DNA of 64,000 bases from Ancylobacter novellus (GTDB lineage: Bacteria > Pseudomonadota > Alphaproteobacteria > Rhizobiales > Methylopilaceae). A program made the translations under genes and the position numbers. Below are positions 17,230 to 25,322 of the stretch, piece after piece. Where the stretch lies: NCBI GenBank assembly GCA_003241695.1, contig QFPN01000003.1:62001-126000 (forward strand), in the 5' to 3' direction. Below the pieces are notes generated by a model. That model saw nothing but the letters and a program-made list of their open reading frames with translations. It did not search any database and was not told where the DNA came from. Within the stretch, counting starts at the first letter, position 1. Each line of letters opens with the position of its first letter.

Positions 17230-18434
17230 GGGCGCCCCCGCGGGCCGGAATAGCGGGACGCGGTCGGCGCCTGCAGGGTGATGCCGAGGAAGGAGAGCAG
17301 GCCGGTCTTGCGTTCCGCAGGCTTCTCCTGCGCCGCCTGGGCGATCGGCGCCGGCGTCGGAAGGGGCGTCGCCTTCGCCTTTGCGGCGCGCTTCTTCCCG
17401 GCCGACGACTGGCCGGCGGCGTCGACCGCAGCGACGGCGGCGGCCGCCTTCGGCGTCGCGGCGAAACCCTCGCCCGCATTGGCGTAGGACAGCGCGGCCG
17501 ACGCGGCCCTGGCGCGTTGCGCCGTCGCGGGCGGGTCCGCGGCGAGCCCCGCCGCGCCGACCCCCGACCACGCCTGCTGGACATAGGCCGCGACGGGGGA
17601 ACGCCTGCCCGTCTTGAACAGCGAGTGGAAAGCGCGACCGTCGTCCTCGCGGCCGCCATTGTAGGGCGCGGGCGCGTCGTCCACGACCGTCGACTGGAGC
17701 GAGACCGTCATCACGGCGCTCTTAGGCGTCGTCACGGGCGCCGCGGAGGCGACCGCCGTCGTCGGGGCCGCGCCGGGGGTCGCGGTCAGGCGGTCATAGA
17801 CCTCGCGCGCGGTGCGCGGGCGACCCTTGTCGTAGAAGATCGATCGGTTGGCCGCCGCCTGCGCCGGAAAGGCTTCGGCCGCCGAGGCGGTCGGTTGGTT
17901 GGTCGCGAGCGTAGTGAGTTCGATCGCGCCCTGCGCCCCGAGGAAATGGGCGGCGTAGAGCTCGCCCTCGCTTGCGGCGCGGCCGTGGGCGGCCTGAAAG
18001 GCGAGCGCGTTGCGGCGGGTGAAGGCGCCAGCGAGCAGGGCGGAGGCGCGCGGATCGTCGCGGAGCGCCAGAAGCTCGGCGCGCCGCTGCGGATCTGCGA
18101 CCGTGTAGCGCCCCGAGGCGCTCTTGGTCACGTCCGCCGCCGCTTCGCCGAGGCCGAGCTTCGGCCCCTCCTCCTTCAGCACCTGCAACCAGGTCGAGTC
18201 GATGAACTGAAACAGGCCGCGCGCCGAAGAGGTCGAGGCCTTCGCGGTCGGATTGAGCGAGGACTCCCGCGTCGCGGTGCGGACGAGATAATCGAAACCC
18301 GCGCCGGTCGCCTCGGCCGCGCCCTTGAGCGCCGCCGTCACCCGGCCGGCGGCCTCCGAGGGAGAGAGGAGCTGCATCGTTTCGCGCTCGCGGTCGATAC
18401 GCGCCCGCGCCCCGGACGCCCGTCCGGCGCCCAT
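17226..18434 (-). CDS. Lytic transglycosylase-like (SLT domain) protein
   Basis: 402 residues. Residues about 20-130 contain an SLT-type fold signature: DYLVRTATRESSLNPTAKAS, with the catalytic Glu in ESSLNP, followed by SARGLFQFIDSTWL and later AAHFLGAQGA. The remaining 250 residues are Ala/Pro/Lys-rich and probably disordered, ending KTGLLSFLGITLQ. The family cleaves peptidoglycan glycan strands non-hydrolytically. No signal peptide is seen from either start (ATG 18434, or ATG 18377, giving MQLLSPSEAA), so export may use another route or the protein is atypical. It is translationally coupled to the downstream DUF2336 gene by a TTGA overlap. Confidence 0.78.
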   Translation of the reverse strand: MGAGRASGARARIDRERETMQLLSPSEAAGRVTAALKGAAEATGAGFDYLVRTATRESSLNPTAKASTSSARGLFQFIDSTWLQVLKEEGPKLGLGEAAADVTKSASGRYTVADPQRRAELLALRDDPRASALLAGAFTRRNALAFQAAHGRAASEGELYAAHFLGAQGAIELTTLATNQPTASAAEAFPAQAAANRSIFYDKGRPRTAREVYDRLTATPGAAPTTAVASAAPVTTPKSAVMTVSLQSTVVDDAPAPYNGGREDDGRAFHSLFKTGRRSPVAAYVQQAWSGVGAAGLAADPPATAQRARAASAALSYANAGEGFAATPKAAAAVAAVDAAGQSSAGKKRAAKAKATPLPTPAPIAQAAQEKPAERKTGLLSFLGITLQAPTASRYSGPRGRP

Positions 18435-18517
18435 GGGAGCCGTCCGCGAACGATGCGGCGAACATGGTAAACCGAGCGTTAACGACGCGACCCGCCGGAT
18501 ACGGAGTTTTAAGACCT

Positions 18518-19231
18518 TTGCGACCGCCCGCCTTCCTGCTCCGCAGCCTTCTGCGCGTTCCCGCTCTCGACGCCGCGGCCGGTCTCGACACGCCCGCCGA
18601 CGCTCTGCTGTTCGACCTCGCCGAGGAGCGCGGCGCGCGCGCCGAGCGCGTCGTGGAGGCTCTGCGCTCCGCGCCGCGCAGCCACGGGCGCCCCGCCCTT
18701 CTCGTCCGCGTCGCGCGACCCGACGACGGCGGCGCCGCCGACCTCGCCGCGCTGGTCGCCTCCCGGCCGGACGCCGTCGTGGCGACCGGCGCGGAAAGCG
18801 GCGCGGACATCGAACACCTCGGGGCCGTTCTGGCTGTGGAGGAGGCCAAGGCCGGCCTCGACAACGGCGCGACGGGAATCGTGGCGATCGTCGAAACGGC
18901 GGGAGCCTTGTTCGCGCTCAACGCCTTCGCTCGAGCAAGCCGCCGCGTGATCGCGATCGGGTGGGACGGCGAGGCGCTGGCGCGCGACCTCGGCGGCGAA
19001 ATCCCGCGCGAGCCGGACGGCCGCTGGATCGACCCGTGCCAGACCGCCCGCACCCTCACCCTCGCGGCCGCCGCGGACGCCAAGCTGCCGGCGCTCGACT
19101 CGCCGTTCTCGACGCCGGACCTCGACGCCTTCCGCCGAGAAGCCGAACGCGCCCGCCGCGACGGCTTCGCCGGCAAGATCGCGCTCGACGCGCGGCAGGC
19201 GGCGATTTTGAACGAGGCGTTCGGGGGTTAG
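18518..19231 (+). CDS. Diverged HpcH/HpaI aldolase / citrate lyase beta-like protein
   Basis: A 237-residue (beta/alpha)8-like protein. RSLLRVPALDAAAGLDTPADALLFDLAEE aligns with the CitE/Mcl N-terminus (RSxLFVPG ... DxxxxDLED), and GIVAIVETAGALFALNAFA with the central strand. The second catalytic acidic pair is altered (DLAEE instead of DLEDA), so activity as a CoA-ester lyase is doubtful. The start is proposed as TTG 18518, with GGAG 11 bases upstream; ATG 18464 would leave only 29 bases to the divergent transglycosylase. The last four bases overlap the stop of the convergent ATPase gene. Confidence 0.6.
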   Translation: MRPPAFLLRSLLRVPALDAAAGLDTPADALLFDLAEERGARAERVVEALRSAPRSHGRPALLVRVARPDDGGAADLAALVASRPDAVVATGAESGADIEHLGAVLAVEEAKAGLDNGATGIVAIVETAGALFALNAFARASRRVIAIGWDGEALARDLGGEIPREPDGRWIDPCQTARTLTLAAAADAKLPALDSPFSTPDLDAFRREAERARRDGFAGKIALDARQAAILNEAFGG

Positions 19232-19785
19232 GGGGCGGCGAAGCCGCAACGCTCCAGCACGAACGCGACTCTCTCGTTGATCGGCGCGCGGGGCAGTTCG
19301 ACGACGCGATGGCCAAGACTGGAATAGACCTCGGCCATCATATCGGCGGTCCGGCGCGCCTCGTCCGGGGTCTGCTTCCGTTCGGCGTCGTTCTCGAAGA
19401 TTTCCGGCCAGAACGGCGCCAGAAACACCGGATCGTCGTACCGGCGCTGCTCCGCCGCGACGGTCAAGTCGGGCGCCGGGACGAGCGCGCAGAGCCTCAG
19501 ATAACCCAAGACGTCGGGCGCGCCGCGGTCGAAGATGGTCAGGCCGCCGGCCAGTCCCGCAGCCTCGTAGGCCGCGATGTCGAGCGTCAGCATGCGCCGG
19601 GCGAAGGCGAGCCGGTCGCCCCACGGCAACGCGCCGCCGCCCGAAGCAAGCTCCTCCCGGATCACCCTGCGGCCGGCTTCTTCGGCCGTGCGAAGCCCGA
19701 GCGCCGCGAGCCTCGCGATCAGCGTGGACTTGCCCGCCCCTGGACCGCCGGTGACGACGATCCTGCGCGCCCCGCCCGTCCTCAC
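19228..19785 (-). CDS. AAA_28-type predicted ATPase/kinase
   Basis: A 185-residue P-loop protein: Walker A VTGGPGAGKSTLI near residue 10, an EEAGRRVIREELASGG region, and Walker B-like LTIFDRGAPDVLGYLRL. The layout matches the AAA_28 family of small ATPases related to nucleotide or nicotinamide-riboside kinases; the substrate is not known. The start is GTG at 19785, where GTGA overlaps the TGA of the upstream flavin reductase gene, with GAAGGG just before it. It is the last gene of a three-gene run nitroreductase, flavin reductase, ATPase. Confidence 0.78.
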   Translation of the reverse strand: MRTGGARRIVVTGGPGAGKSTLIARLAALGLRTAEEAGRRVIREELASGGGALPWGDRLAFARRMLTLDIAAYEAAGLAGGLTIFDRGAPDVLGYLRLCALVPAPDLTVAAEQRRYDDPVFLAPFWPEIFENDAERKQTPDEARRTADMMAEVYSSLGHRVVELPRAPINERVAFVLERCGFAAP

Positions 19786-20381
19786 CCCTTCGGCCGTTCG
19801 AGCGCGAAAGTCTCGAACACGGCCGCGTAGTCCATGTAGCCGCAGCGGGCGAGAGCCTGGGCCTTTGCGGTGTCGAACAGCCCATCGACCAGGAAGGCGT
19901 CGTCGATGTGGACGCCCGTCACCTGCCCGACGACCATGAAGCGCCGCGTGTCGGCGCCGTGCATGTCCCTGAGCTCCGTGACGCTCACCGTCCGGCATTC
20001 GAGCGCCGCGGGGCTCCTCGCCACCCGCGGCGGCCGCACGGTGCGCGACGGCGCCGCCTCGAGGCCCGCGAGGGCGAACTCGTCCACACCGGCCTCGACC
20101 GGCGCCGAGGTCGCGTTCATCTCGGCCCTCAGCCCGTAGGTCGCGAGGCTGCAGACGAACTCGCCCGTCTCCTTCGCGTTCGAGGCCGAATGCTTGCAGC
20201 CCTCCGAGGAGAACATCACCATCGGCGGGCTTCCGCAGACGCCGTTGAAGAAGCTGTAGGGGGCGAGGTTCACGCGGCCCTGACGGTCGAGCGTCGAGAT
20301 CCAGCCGATCGGCCGCGGGGAGAGGATCGCCTTGAAGGGATCGTGCGGCAGGCCGTGGCCGAGAATCGGCTCGTAAAACAT
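19782..20381 (-). CDS. Flavin reductase-like, FMN-binding split-barrel protein
   Basis: A 199-residue flavin-binding split-barrel protein. It shows SPRPIGWISTLDRQGRVNLAPYSFFNGVCGSPPMVMFSSEG, the classic flavin reductase/DIM6-NTAB N-terminal signature, and KETGEFVCSLATYGLRAEMNATS, which contacts FMN. Such proteins either reduce FMN with NAD(P)H for a partner monooxygenase or bind FMN as electron carriers. It starts one base after the nitroreductase stop, suggesting that the two flavoproteins act in the same process; the nature of that process is open. Its stop overlaps the next gene's start by four bases. Confidence 0.88.
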   Translation of the reverse strand: MFYEPILGHGLPHDPFKAILSPRPIGWISTLDRQGRVNLAPYSFFNGVCGSPPMVMFSSEGCKHSASNAKETGEFVCSLATYGLRAEMNATSAPVEAGVDEFALAGLEAAPSRTVRPPRVARSPAALECRTVSVTELRDMHGADTRRFMVVGQVTGVHIDDAFLVDGLFDTAKAQALARCGYMDYAAVFETFALERPKG

Positions 20382-20382
20382 C

Positions 20383-20952
20383 TCACGCTCCCCAGCGCGT
20401 GACGATCTTGTCGAGCTCCGGACGCGGACGGTCGGGCAGGCGCTCGGTCGGGACGCCGAGATGGATGAAGCCGGCGACCTTCTCGTTCGGGGCGAGGCCG
20501 AGAATCTCCCTCGCGCGCGGCTCGTAGGCCGCCCATCCGGTGAGCCACTGCGCGCCGTAGCCGAGCGCGTTCGCGGCGACGAGCATGTTCATGCACACGG
20601 CGCCGGCCGAAAGCTCCTGCTCCCATTCCGGGATCTTCACATGCGGCCCCGCCGCGCTCACCACCGCGACGACAAGGGCCGACTGGGAGAAGACGTTCTC
20701 CTGTTGGGCGACGCGCGCTTCCGGGACGGACGGGTCGGTCTCGCGCAGCAGCGCCGCGAGCCTGCGGCCGAGTTCGGCGCGGGCGTCGCCGGCGATCACC
20801 ACGAACCGCCACGGCGCGAGCTTGCCGTGGTCCGGCACCCGCGCGGCGATCGTCAGGATCGTGTCGAGCTCGGCGTCGCTCGGGCCGGGCTCGGCGAGCG
20901 CGTTGGCGGGAACGGAGCGGCGGGCCGCAAGCAGGTCGATCGTTTCGGTCAT
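20383..20952 (-). CDS. Nitroreductase family protein
   Basis: A 189-residue FMN-dependent oxidoreductase: residues 1-12 give TIDLLAARRSVPANAL, where the RRS/R motif contacts FMN phosphate; ARVPDHGKLAPWRFVVI binds FMN and NAD(P)H; and GYGAQWLTGWAAYEPRAREILGL with FIHLGVP closes the site. It resembles the RutE/YdjA subfamily of small nitroreductases. ATG 20952 is chosen over an ATG 66 bases upstream because it has a purine-rich GGAGCCGAAGAG leader and the family-typical N-terminus. It is first gene of the flavoprotein operon. Confidence 0.88.
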   Translation of the reverse strand: MTETIDLLAARRSVPANALAEPGPSDAELDTILTIAARVPDHGKLAPWRFVVIAGDARAELGRRLAALLRETDPSVPEARVAQQENVFSQSALVVAVVSAAGPHVKIPEWEQELSAGAVCMNMLVAANALGYGAQWLTGWAAYEPRAREILGLAPNEKVAGFIHLGVPTERLPDRPRPELDKIVTRWGA

Positions 20953-21102
20953 CAGCTCTTCGGCTCCGATGCGATGGCTTCCGGCGGGCTTTAGCATGGC
21001 CGGGGCGGAACGGCCCACACGCCACGCCGCCGGCGGGGCGGCGTCGCTGGCTGCGCGAGCTTGGCCTTGCGCCCGCCAAAGAGTGATGGCATCGCTCGCG
21101 TC

Positions 21103-22335
21103 ATGGGCCGTCCGTCGTCCTCTCTCTCCGTCGCTCGCGCGCTTGCGGCCGCCGCCCTCGTCGCCGGCGCGTCCTGCGCGGCCTTCGCGCAGGCGGGTCC
21201 CGGAGGCGGCCCTCCCGGCGGCGCGATGTCGCCCGGCGGCTTCGGCGGAGACGCCGCCCGGTCAGGGCCCGGCCCCAAGGTCGCGCCGGGCTTCGGCGGC
21301 ACCATCTCGGGCCGCATGAACCTGATCGGCCCCGCCGAACCCAACGCCCTCGTCGCGCCGACGCTCGCCGATCCGGCGCCGCCGCCCGCCCCGGTGTTCT
21401 CGCCGGAACGGATCGACCGCATCGACCCGGGCGTCATCAACCAGATGCGGCTGCCGAATCTCGCGCCCGGCGCCGCTTCGCGCCCCACCACCACCACGAC
21501 GGCGACGCCCTCCCCGGCGCATCCGCAGGCAGGGTCCGCGCCGGCGAACGGCGGCCTCACGGCGCCGGCCGTCGCTCCGATGGTGAAGCAGGCGCTGACC
21601 CTGTCGGCCACGTTCGGGGAAAACGGAACCCCGGTGCGCAGCGGCCTGAAGTGGCGGCTCTTCACCGATCAGGCCGACGCCAACGGCGAACACATGCTGG
21701 TGGCGGAATCGACCGACGCGCATCCGCGGTTCGAGGTCGATCCCGGCGCCTACATCGTCCACGCGGTCTACGGCCTCGCGAGCGCTGCGAAGTTCGTGAC
21801 GGTGGCGGCGGCGCGGCCGACCGCCCAGACGATGGTGCTTCCCGCCGGCGCCCTGCGCCTCACGGCCTTCATCGGCGGCGCGAAGGCGCCGCCGGACGCC
21901 GTGACATTCAAGCTGACCCGCGACGACGGCGGCGTCTCGCGCATGGTCGCCGAGGACGTGAAGTCCGGCCAGCTGCTTCGGCTTCCGGCCGGCTCCTATC
22001 ACGTCGTCTCCGTCTATGGGGACGCCAACGCCAATGTCGACGCCGACCTCCAGATCGGCGTGGGCAAGCTCGTCGAGGCGCAGGTGCACCACAAGGCCGC
22101 ACGCGTCGCGCTCAGGCTCGTCGAATCCGCGGGCGGCGCCATGCTCGACGACACGTCGTGGACGATCCTCACTCCGGGCGGCGACGTGATCCGCGAATCG
22201 ATCGGCGCGCTGTCCGGCCTCGTGCTGGCGGAAGGCGACTACATGGCGATCGCGCGGCGCTACGGCCGCCTCTACCAGCAGAGCTTCGCGGTCAAGGCCG
22301 GCAATGACTCGACCGTCGAGGTGGTGGCCCGATAA
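21103..22335 (+). CDS. Secreted protein with repeated beta-sandwich-like segments, unknown function
   Basis: A 410-residue precursor; ATG 21103 gives a signal peptide (SVARALAAAALVAGASCAAF, cleavage near AFA-QA). Residues 30-150 are Pro/Gly/Thr-rich and probably flexible. Residues 170-410 contain three consecutive segments of about 75 residues with the pattern W/F-x-L ... G ... L-x-x-G-x-Y-x-V (DPGAYIVHAVYG, LPAGSYHVVSVYG, LAEGDYMAIARRYG). This resembles PEGA or carboxypeptidase-regulatory-like beta repeats found on envelope proteins. I do not recognise a named family. The gene faces the convergent patatin gene only four bases away. Confidence 0.72.
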   Translation: MGRPSSSLSVARALAAAALVAGASCAAFAQAGPGGGPPGGAMSPGGFGGDAARSGPGPKVAPGFGGTISGRMNLIGPAEPNALVAPTLADPAPPPAPVFSPERIDRIDPGVINQMRLPNLAPGAASRPTTTTTATPSPAHPQAGSAPANGGLTAPAVAPMVKQALTLSATFGENGTPVRSGLKWRLFTDQADANGEHMLVAESTDAHPRFEVDPGAYIVHAVYGLASAAKFVTVAAARPTAQTMVLPAGALRLTAFIGGAKAPPDAVTFKLTRDDGGVSRMVAEDVKSGQLLRLPAGSYHVVSVYGDANANVDADLQIGVGKLVEAQVHHKAARVALRLVESAGGAMLDDTSWTILTPGGDVIRESIGALSGLVLAEGDYMAIARRYGRLYQQSFAVKAGNDSTVEVVAR

Positions 22336-22339
22336 CGGT

Positions 22340-23371
22340 TCAGGCGAGCGCCCGCATGGCCTCGCGGATCGGATCAAGCGCGCGCTCCGCGGCCTCCTCG
22401 CCGAGCCGGATTGATTCCGCGGCGCGGTGGAAGTCGAACAGGCCGATGTCGGCGAGCCGCGGCCCGATCGCGACGTCGGGCGGATCGCCCGCGAGCCGGG
22501 AGCGCGAGATCCTGTCGAGCATGATGTTGAAGGCGTCGACCATCACCGACGGAATGCCCGGCCCGTTCCGCTGGACGGGAGGCGCCGACCGCCCGGCCTC
22601 CTTGCCCTGGCCTCGCATGCGGGCGAACCATCCGAGGCCCTCGGCCGCCTCCTGGTCGCGCTCGCTCGCGCCGACCGACTGCACAACGGTTCCGCGGCCG
22701 GAAACATCGCTCTGGAGGTTGACCGCGACCACGAGGCGCCCGCCGAGCGCGCGTGCAGCCGAAACCGGCACCGGATTGACCAGCGCCCCGTCCATCAGCC
22801 AGCGCCCGCCGATGCGCAACGGCTCGAACACGCCCGGAAGAGCGTAAGAAGCGCGGATCGCCTCGGCGAGGGGGCCGCGGGCGAGCCAGACCTCGTGGCC
22901 GGTGCCGTATTCCGTCGCGATCGCGGCGAAGCGGACCGTAAGGTCCTCGATGGCGGTCTCGCCGAGATTGGCCTCGAGCTGGGTCTTCAGCCGCCCGCCC
23001 GAGATGAGCCCAGCGCCTGCGAGGCTGATGTCGAGCAGCCCGAACATGCGGCGGCGGGTGAGCGAGCGCGTCCAGGCTTCGAGTTCGGGCAGCTTTCCGG
23101 CGGCCCAGCACCCGCCCACCACCGCCCCGACGGACGTGCCGGTGACGATGTCCGGCTTCAGCCCCGCGGCCTCGAGCGTCTTCAGCACGCCGATATGCGC
23201 CCACCCGCGCGCGATGCCGCCGCCGAGCGCAAGCGCGAAGGGCGGCCGCCTCGCCTCCCTCGGCTCCGGCGCGCCCGCATCCGCCGCGGCGCCGACGGGA
23301 CGGGAGATCAGCGATGTGAGGCCGGCGAACACGGGAAAAACGACGCCTTCACGAGCGGTTGCCCCGATCAT
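22340..23371 (-). CDS. Patatin-like phospholipase family protein
   Basis: A 343-residue lipolytic enzyme of the RssA/patatin type. Oxyanion hole LGGGIARGWAHIG (about 49-61), nucleophile elbow GTSVGA (Ser about 80) and the catalytic aspartate in DGALVNP (about 194) are all present, so it should be active. RLAGDPPDVAIGPRLADIGLFDF is the typical C-terminal block. No signal peptide is obvious. It lies downstream of folE and hisI on the same strand, an order I associate with Rhizobiales genomes. The ATG at 23371 starts 36 bases after the hisI stop. Confidence 0.9.
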   Translation of the reverse strand: MIGATAREGVVFPVFAGLTSLISRPVGAAADAGAPEPREARRPPFALALGGGIARGWAHIGVLKTLEAAGLKPDIVTGTSVGAVVGGCWAAGKLPELEAWTRSLTRRRMFGLLDISLAGAGLISGGRLKTQLEANLGETAIEDLTVRFAAIATEYGTGHEVWLARGPLAEAIRASYALPGVFEPLRIGGRWLMDGALVNPVPVSAARALGGRLVVAVNLQSDVSGRGTVVQSVGASERDQEAAEGLGWFARMRGQGKEAGRSAPPVQRNGPGIPSVMVDAFNIMLDRISRSRLAGDPPDVAIGPRLADIGLFDFHRAAESIRLGEEAAERALDPIREAMRALA

Positions 23372-23407
23372 TCCATGGCGACGTGAACGACGATTGAACG
23401 CCGTCCG

Positions 23408-23860
23408 TCAGCCGCCATAGGTCTTGGACGGATCGAACAGGCGCGCGTCGTCGATCGGGGAAAGCGGGGCGCCGGCCGCGTCGGGACCCGTCGGGACGGC
23501 GCGGTAGAAGCACGACTTGCGGCCCGTATGGCAGGCCGCGCCCGTGCCCGCGACGCGAACCCGGAGCCACAGCGCGTCTTGGTCGCAGTCGACGCGCATC
23601 TCGGCCACCCTCATCTCGTGGCCCGAAGTTTCACCCTTGCGCCACAGTTTTCCGCGCGAGCGCGACCAGAAATGCGCGACGCCGGTTTCGATCGTCACGC
23701 GAAGCGCCTCGGCGTTCATGTGTGCGAACATCAGCACGTCGCCGCTTTCCGCGTCGGTGACGATCGCTCCCACGAGGCCGTCGCGGTCGAAACGCGGCGT
23801 GAGCGCGAGGCCTTCCTCGACGTCGTTGTGAGAACCGGGCGCGGGGAAAGATGCGGTCAT
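23408..23860 (-). CDS. hisI: Phosphoribosyl-AMP cyclohydrolase
   Basis: A 150-residue stand-alone HisI (no HisE fusion), the third step of histidine biosynthesis: ring opening of phosphoribosyl-AMP. Motifs: MFAHMNAEALRVTIETG, AHFWSRSRGKLWRKGETSGH and the zinc-binding DCDQDALWLRV with the paired cysteines in GAACHTGRKSCFYR. The start is ATG 23860; an ATG at 23974 would add a non-conserved extension through an intergenic palindrome. The other his genes are not in this window. It is between folE and the patatin gene. Confidence 0.93.
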   Translation of the reverse strand: MTASFPAPGSHNDVEEGLALTPRFDRDGLVGAIVTDAESGDVLMFAHMNAEALRVTIETGVAHFWSRSRGKLWRKGETSGHEMRVAEMRVDCDQDALWLRVRVAGTGAACHTGRKSCFYRAVPTGPDAAGAPLSPIDDARLFDPSKTYGG

Positions 23861-23902
23861 GGTCACGTCCGGGAAAAACACCGACAGCGCGGGCTCCCGC
23901 CG

Positions 23903-23987
23903 TCGTCCTCCGGACTGACCGGAGGACCCATGCCGGGCGTGGAGATCGACGTCGGAGGCGGATGGTCCGGTCAAGCCGGACCATGAC
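23903..23987. repeat. Pair of intergenic palindromes between folE and hisI
   Basis: gtcctccggactgaccggaggac (about 23905-23927) and atggtccggtcaagccggaccat (about 23962-23984) are each near-perfect palindromes, separated by about 35 bp, in the gap between folE and hisI. They would form hairpins in the transcript and belong to the same general class as the other dispersed palindromes in this window. Confidence 0.65.
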
Positions 23988-24020
23988 TGCGGCGGGGGAA
24001 GCGAGACGAAGGCGTCGCCC

Positions 24021-24686
24021 TCAGCGGCCCGACTGGCCCGCGCGCACCATGGTGATGAAGCGCACCTGCTCGGCCGGCTCGTCCTTGAACAGGCCGGAGA
24101 ACTGGGTGGTGACGGTCGAGACGCCCGCCTTCTGGATGCCGCGCATCGACATGCACATGTGCTCGCCTTCGAGCATCACGGCGACGCCGCGCGGCTTCAG
24201 ATGCTCGTCGATCGCCTCGGCGATCTGCGAGGTCAGCGTCTCCTGCGTCTGCAGGCGCTTCGAAAAGGCGTCGACGACCCGCGCGATCTTGGACAGGCCC
24301 ACCACGCCGTTCGACGGGAAATAGGCGACATGCGCCTTGCCGAAGAACGGCACCATGTGGTGCTCGCAATGCGAGAAGTACGGAATGTCGCGCAGCACGA
24401 CCATGTCGTCGTAGCCCGCGACCTCCTCGAAGACACGCTCGAGATCCGTCGCGGCGTCCTTGCCGTAGCCGGAAAACAGCTCCGCATAGGCCTTCACCAC
24501 GCGTTTCGGCGTGTCGATGAGGCCCTCGCGGGTCGGATCGTCGCCCGCCCAGGCGATGAGGGTGCGGACCGCCGCCTCCGCCTGCTCGCGGGTGGGACGC
24601 GGCTTGACGAACTCGGCAGGCACGGAAGACTGCTTGGGCGCCGGGATCGGAACACGGGCCCAAGGATGCTGAACGACAGCGTCCAT
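24021..24686 (-). CDS. folE: GTP cyclohydrolase I
   Basis: A 221-residue FolE-type GTP cyclohydrolase I, converting GTP to 7,8-dihydroneopterin triphosphate for folate (and queuosine) synthesis. Zinc ligands are visible: Cys and His in SHCEHHMVPFFGKAHVAY (C107, H110) and Cys in EGEHMCMSMRGIQ (C178). SKIARVVDAFSKRLQTQE is also invariant in the family. The N-terminal 30 residues are a variable Pro-rich extension. The start ATG 24686 has AAGAGG upstream. It is divergent from the IscU-like gene, and first gene of folE-hisI-patatin. Confidence 0.95.
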   Translation of the reverse strand: MDAVVQHPWARVPIPAPKQSSVPAEFVKPRPTREQAEAAVRTLIAWAGDDPTREGLIDTPKRVVKAYAELFSGYGKDAATDLERVFEEVAGYDDMVVLRDIPYFSHCEHHMVPFFGKAHVAYFPSNGVVGLSKIARVVDAFSKRLQTQETLTSQIAEAIDEHLKPRGVAVMLEGEHMCMSMRGIQKAGVSTVTTQFSGLFKDEPAEQVRFITMVRAGQSGR

Positions 24687-24874
24687 GAAGAACCTCTTGG
24701 CGGGGCGCTAGCCCCATACGCGCGACGACTGAACCCCGACCGCTCCTCCCGAAGCGAGGCTTCAGGCTTCGGAGAAGCGGTCATGGCGGGGCGCGCCGCA
24801 AGCCCTTATATAGGCGAGGCTGATTGAAGGAACAATGCGGCGGGAAAGATCCGCCGCGCGAGAGCAATCGATCG

Positions 24875-25312
24875 ATGATCGACGACATCTACAACCGGCG
24901 GATCCTCGAACTCGCCGCCGACATTCCACGGATCGGACGGCTCGACGCCCCCGACGCGACGGCGACGGCGCATTCGAAGCTCTGCGGCTCGACGGTGACG
25001 ATCGACCTGTCGTTCGACGGCGAGCGCGTCACCGACTTCGCCCACGAGGTCCGCGCCTGCGCGCTCGGCCAGGCGTCGTCCTCCGTCATGGCGCGCACGG
25101 TCGTTGGCCGCACTGCCTCCGAGCTTCGCGAGGTCCGCGAGGCGATGAGGAAGATGCTCAAGGAGAACGGCCCCGCCCCGGACGGCGTCTGGGAGGACCT
25201 GAAGGTTCTGGAGCCGGTGCGCGACTACAAGGCGCGCCACGCCTCGACGCTGCTGACCTTCGACGCCGTCGTCGACGCGCTCGACCAGATCGAGAAGAAG
25301 CGCGCGGCCTGA
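24875..25312 (+). CDS. IscU/NifU-N-like iron-sulfur scaffold homolog lacking a third cysteine
   Basis: A 145-residue NifU_N/SufU-like protein. It has the first two scaffold cysteine motifs, SKLCGSTVTIDL (C37) and VRACALGQASSSVMA (C62), but where SufU/IscU carry the third cysteine this protein reads YKARHASTLLTFDAV, with no Cys. Such IscU-like proteins are widespread in alphaproteobacteria as an extra paralog, usually beside folE. Either cluster binding uses other ligands or the protein has another job such as sulfur handling. The start is ATG 24875 (MIDDIYNRRIL); a GTG or ATG upstream at 24824 gives a non-conserved extension. Confidence 0.85.
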   Translation: MIDDIYNRRILELAADIPRIGRLDAPDATATAHSKLCGSTVTIDLSFDGERVTDFAHEVRACALGQASSSVMARTVVGRTASELREVREAMRKMLKENGPAPDGVWEDLKVLEPVRDYKARHASTLLTFDAVVDALDQIEKKRAA

Positions 25313-25322
25313 GGCCGCGCCG

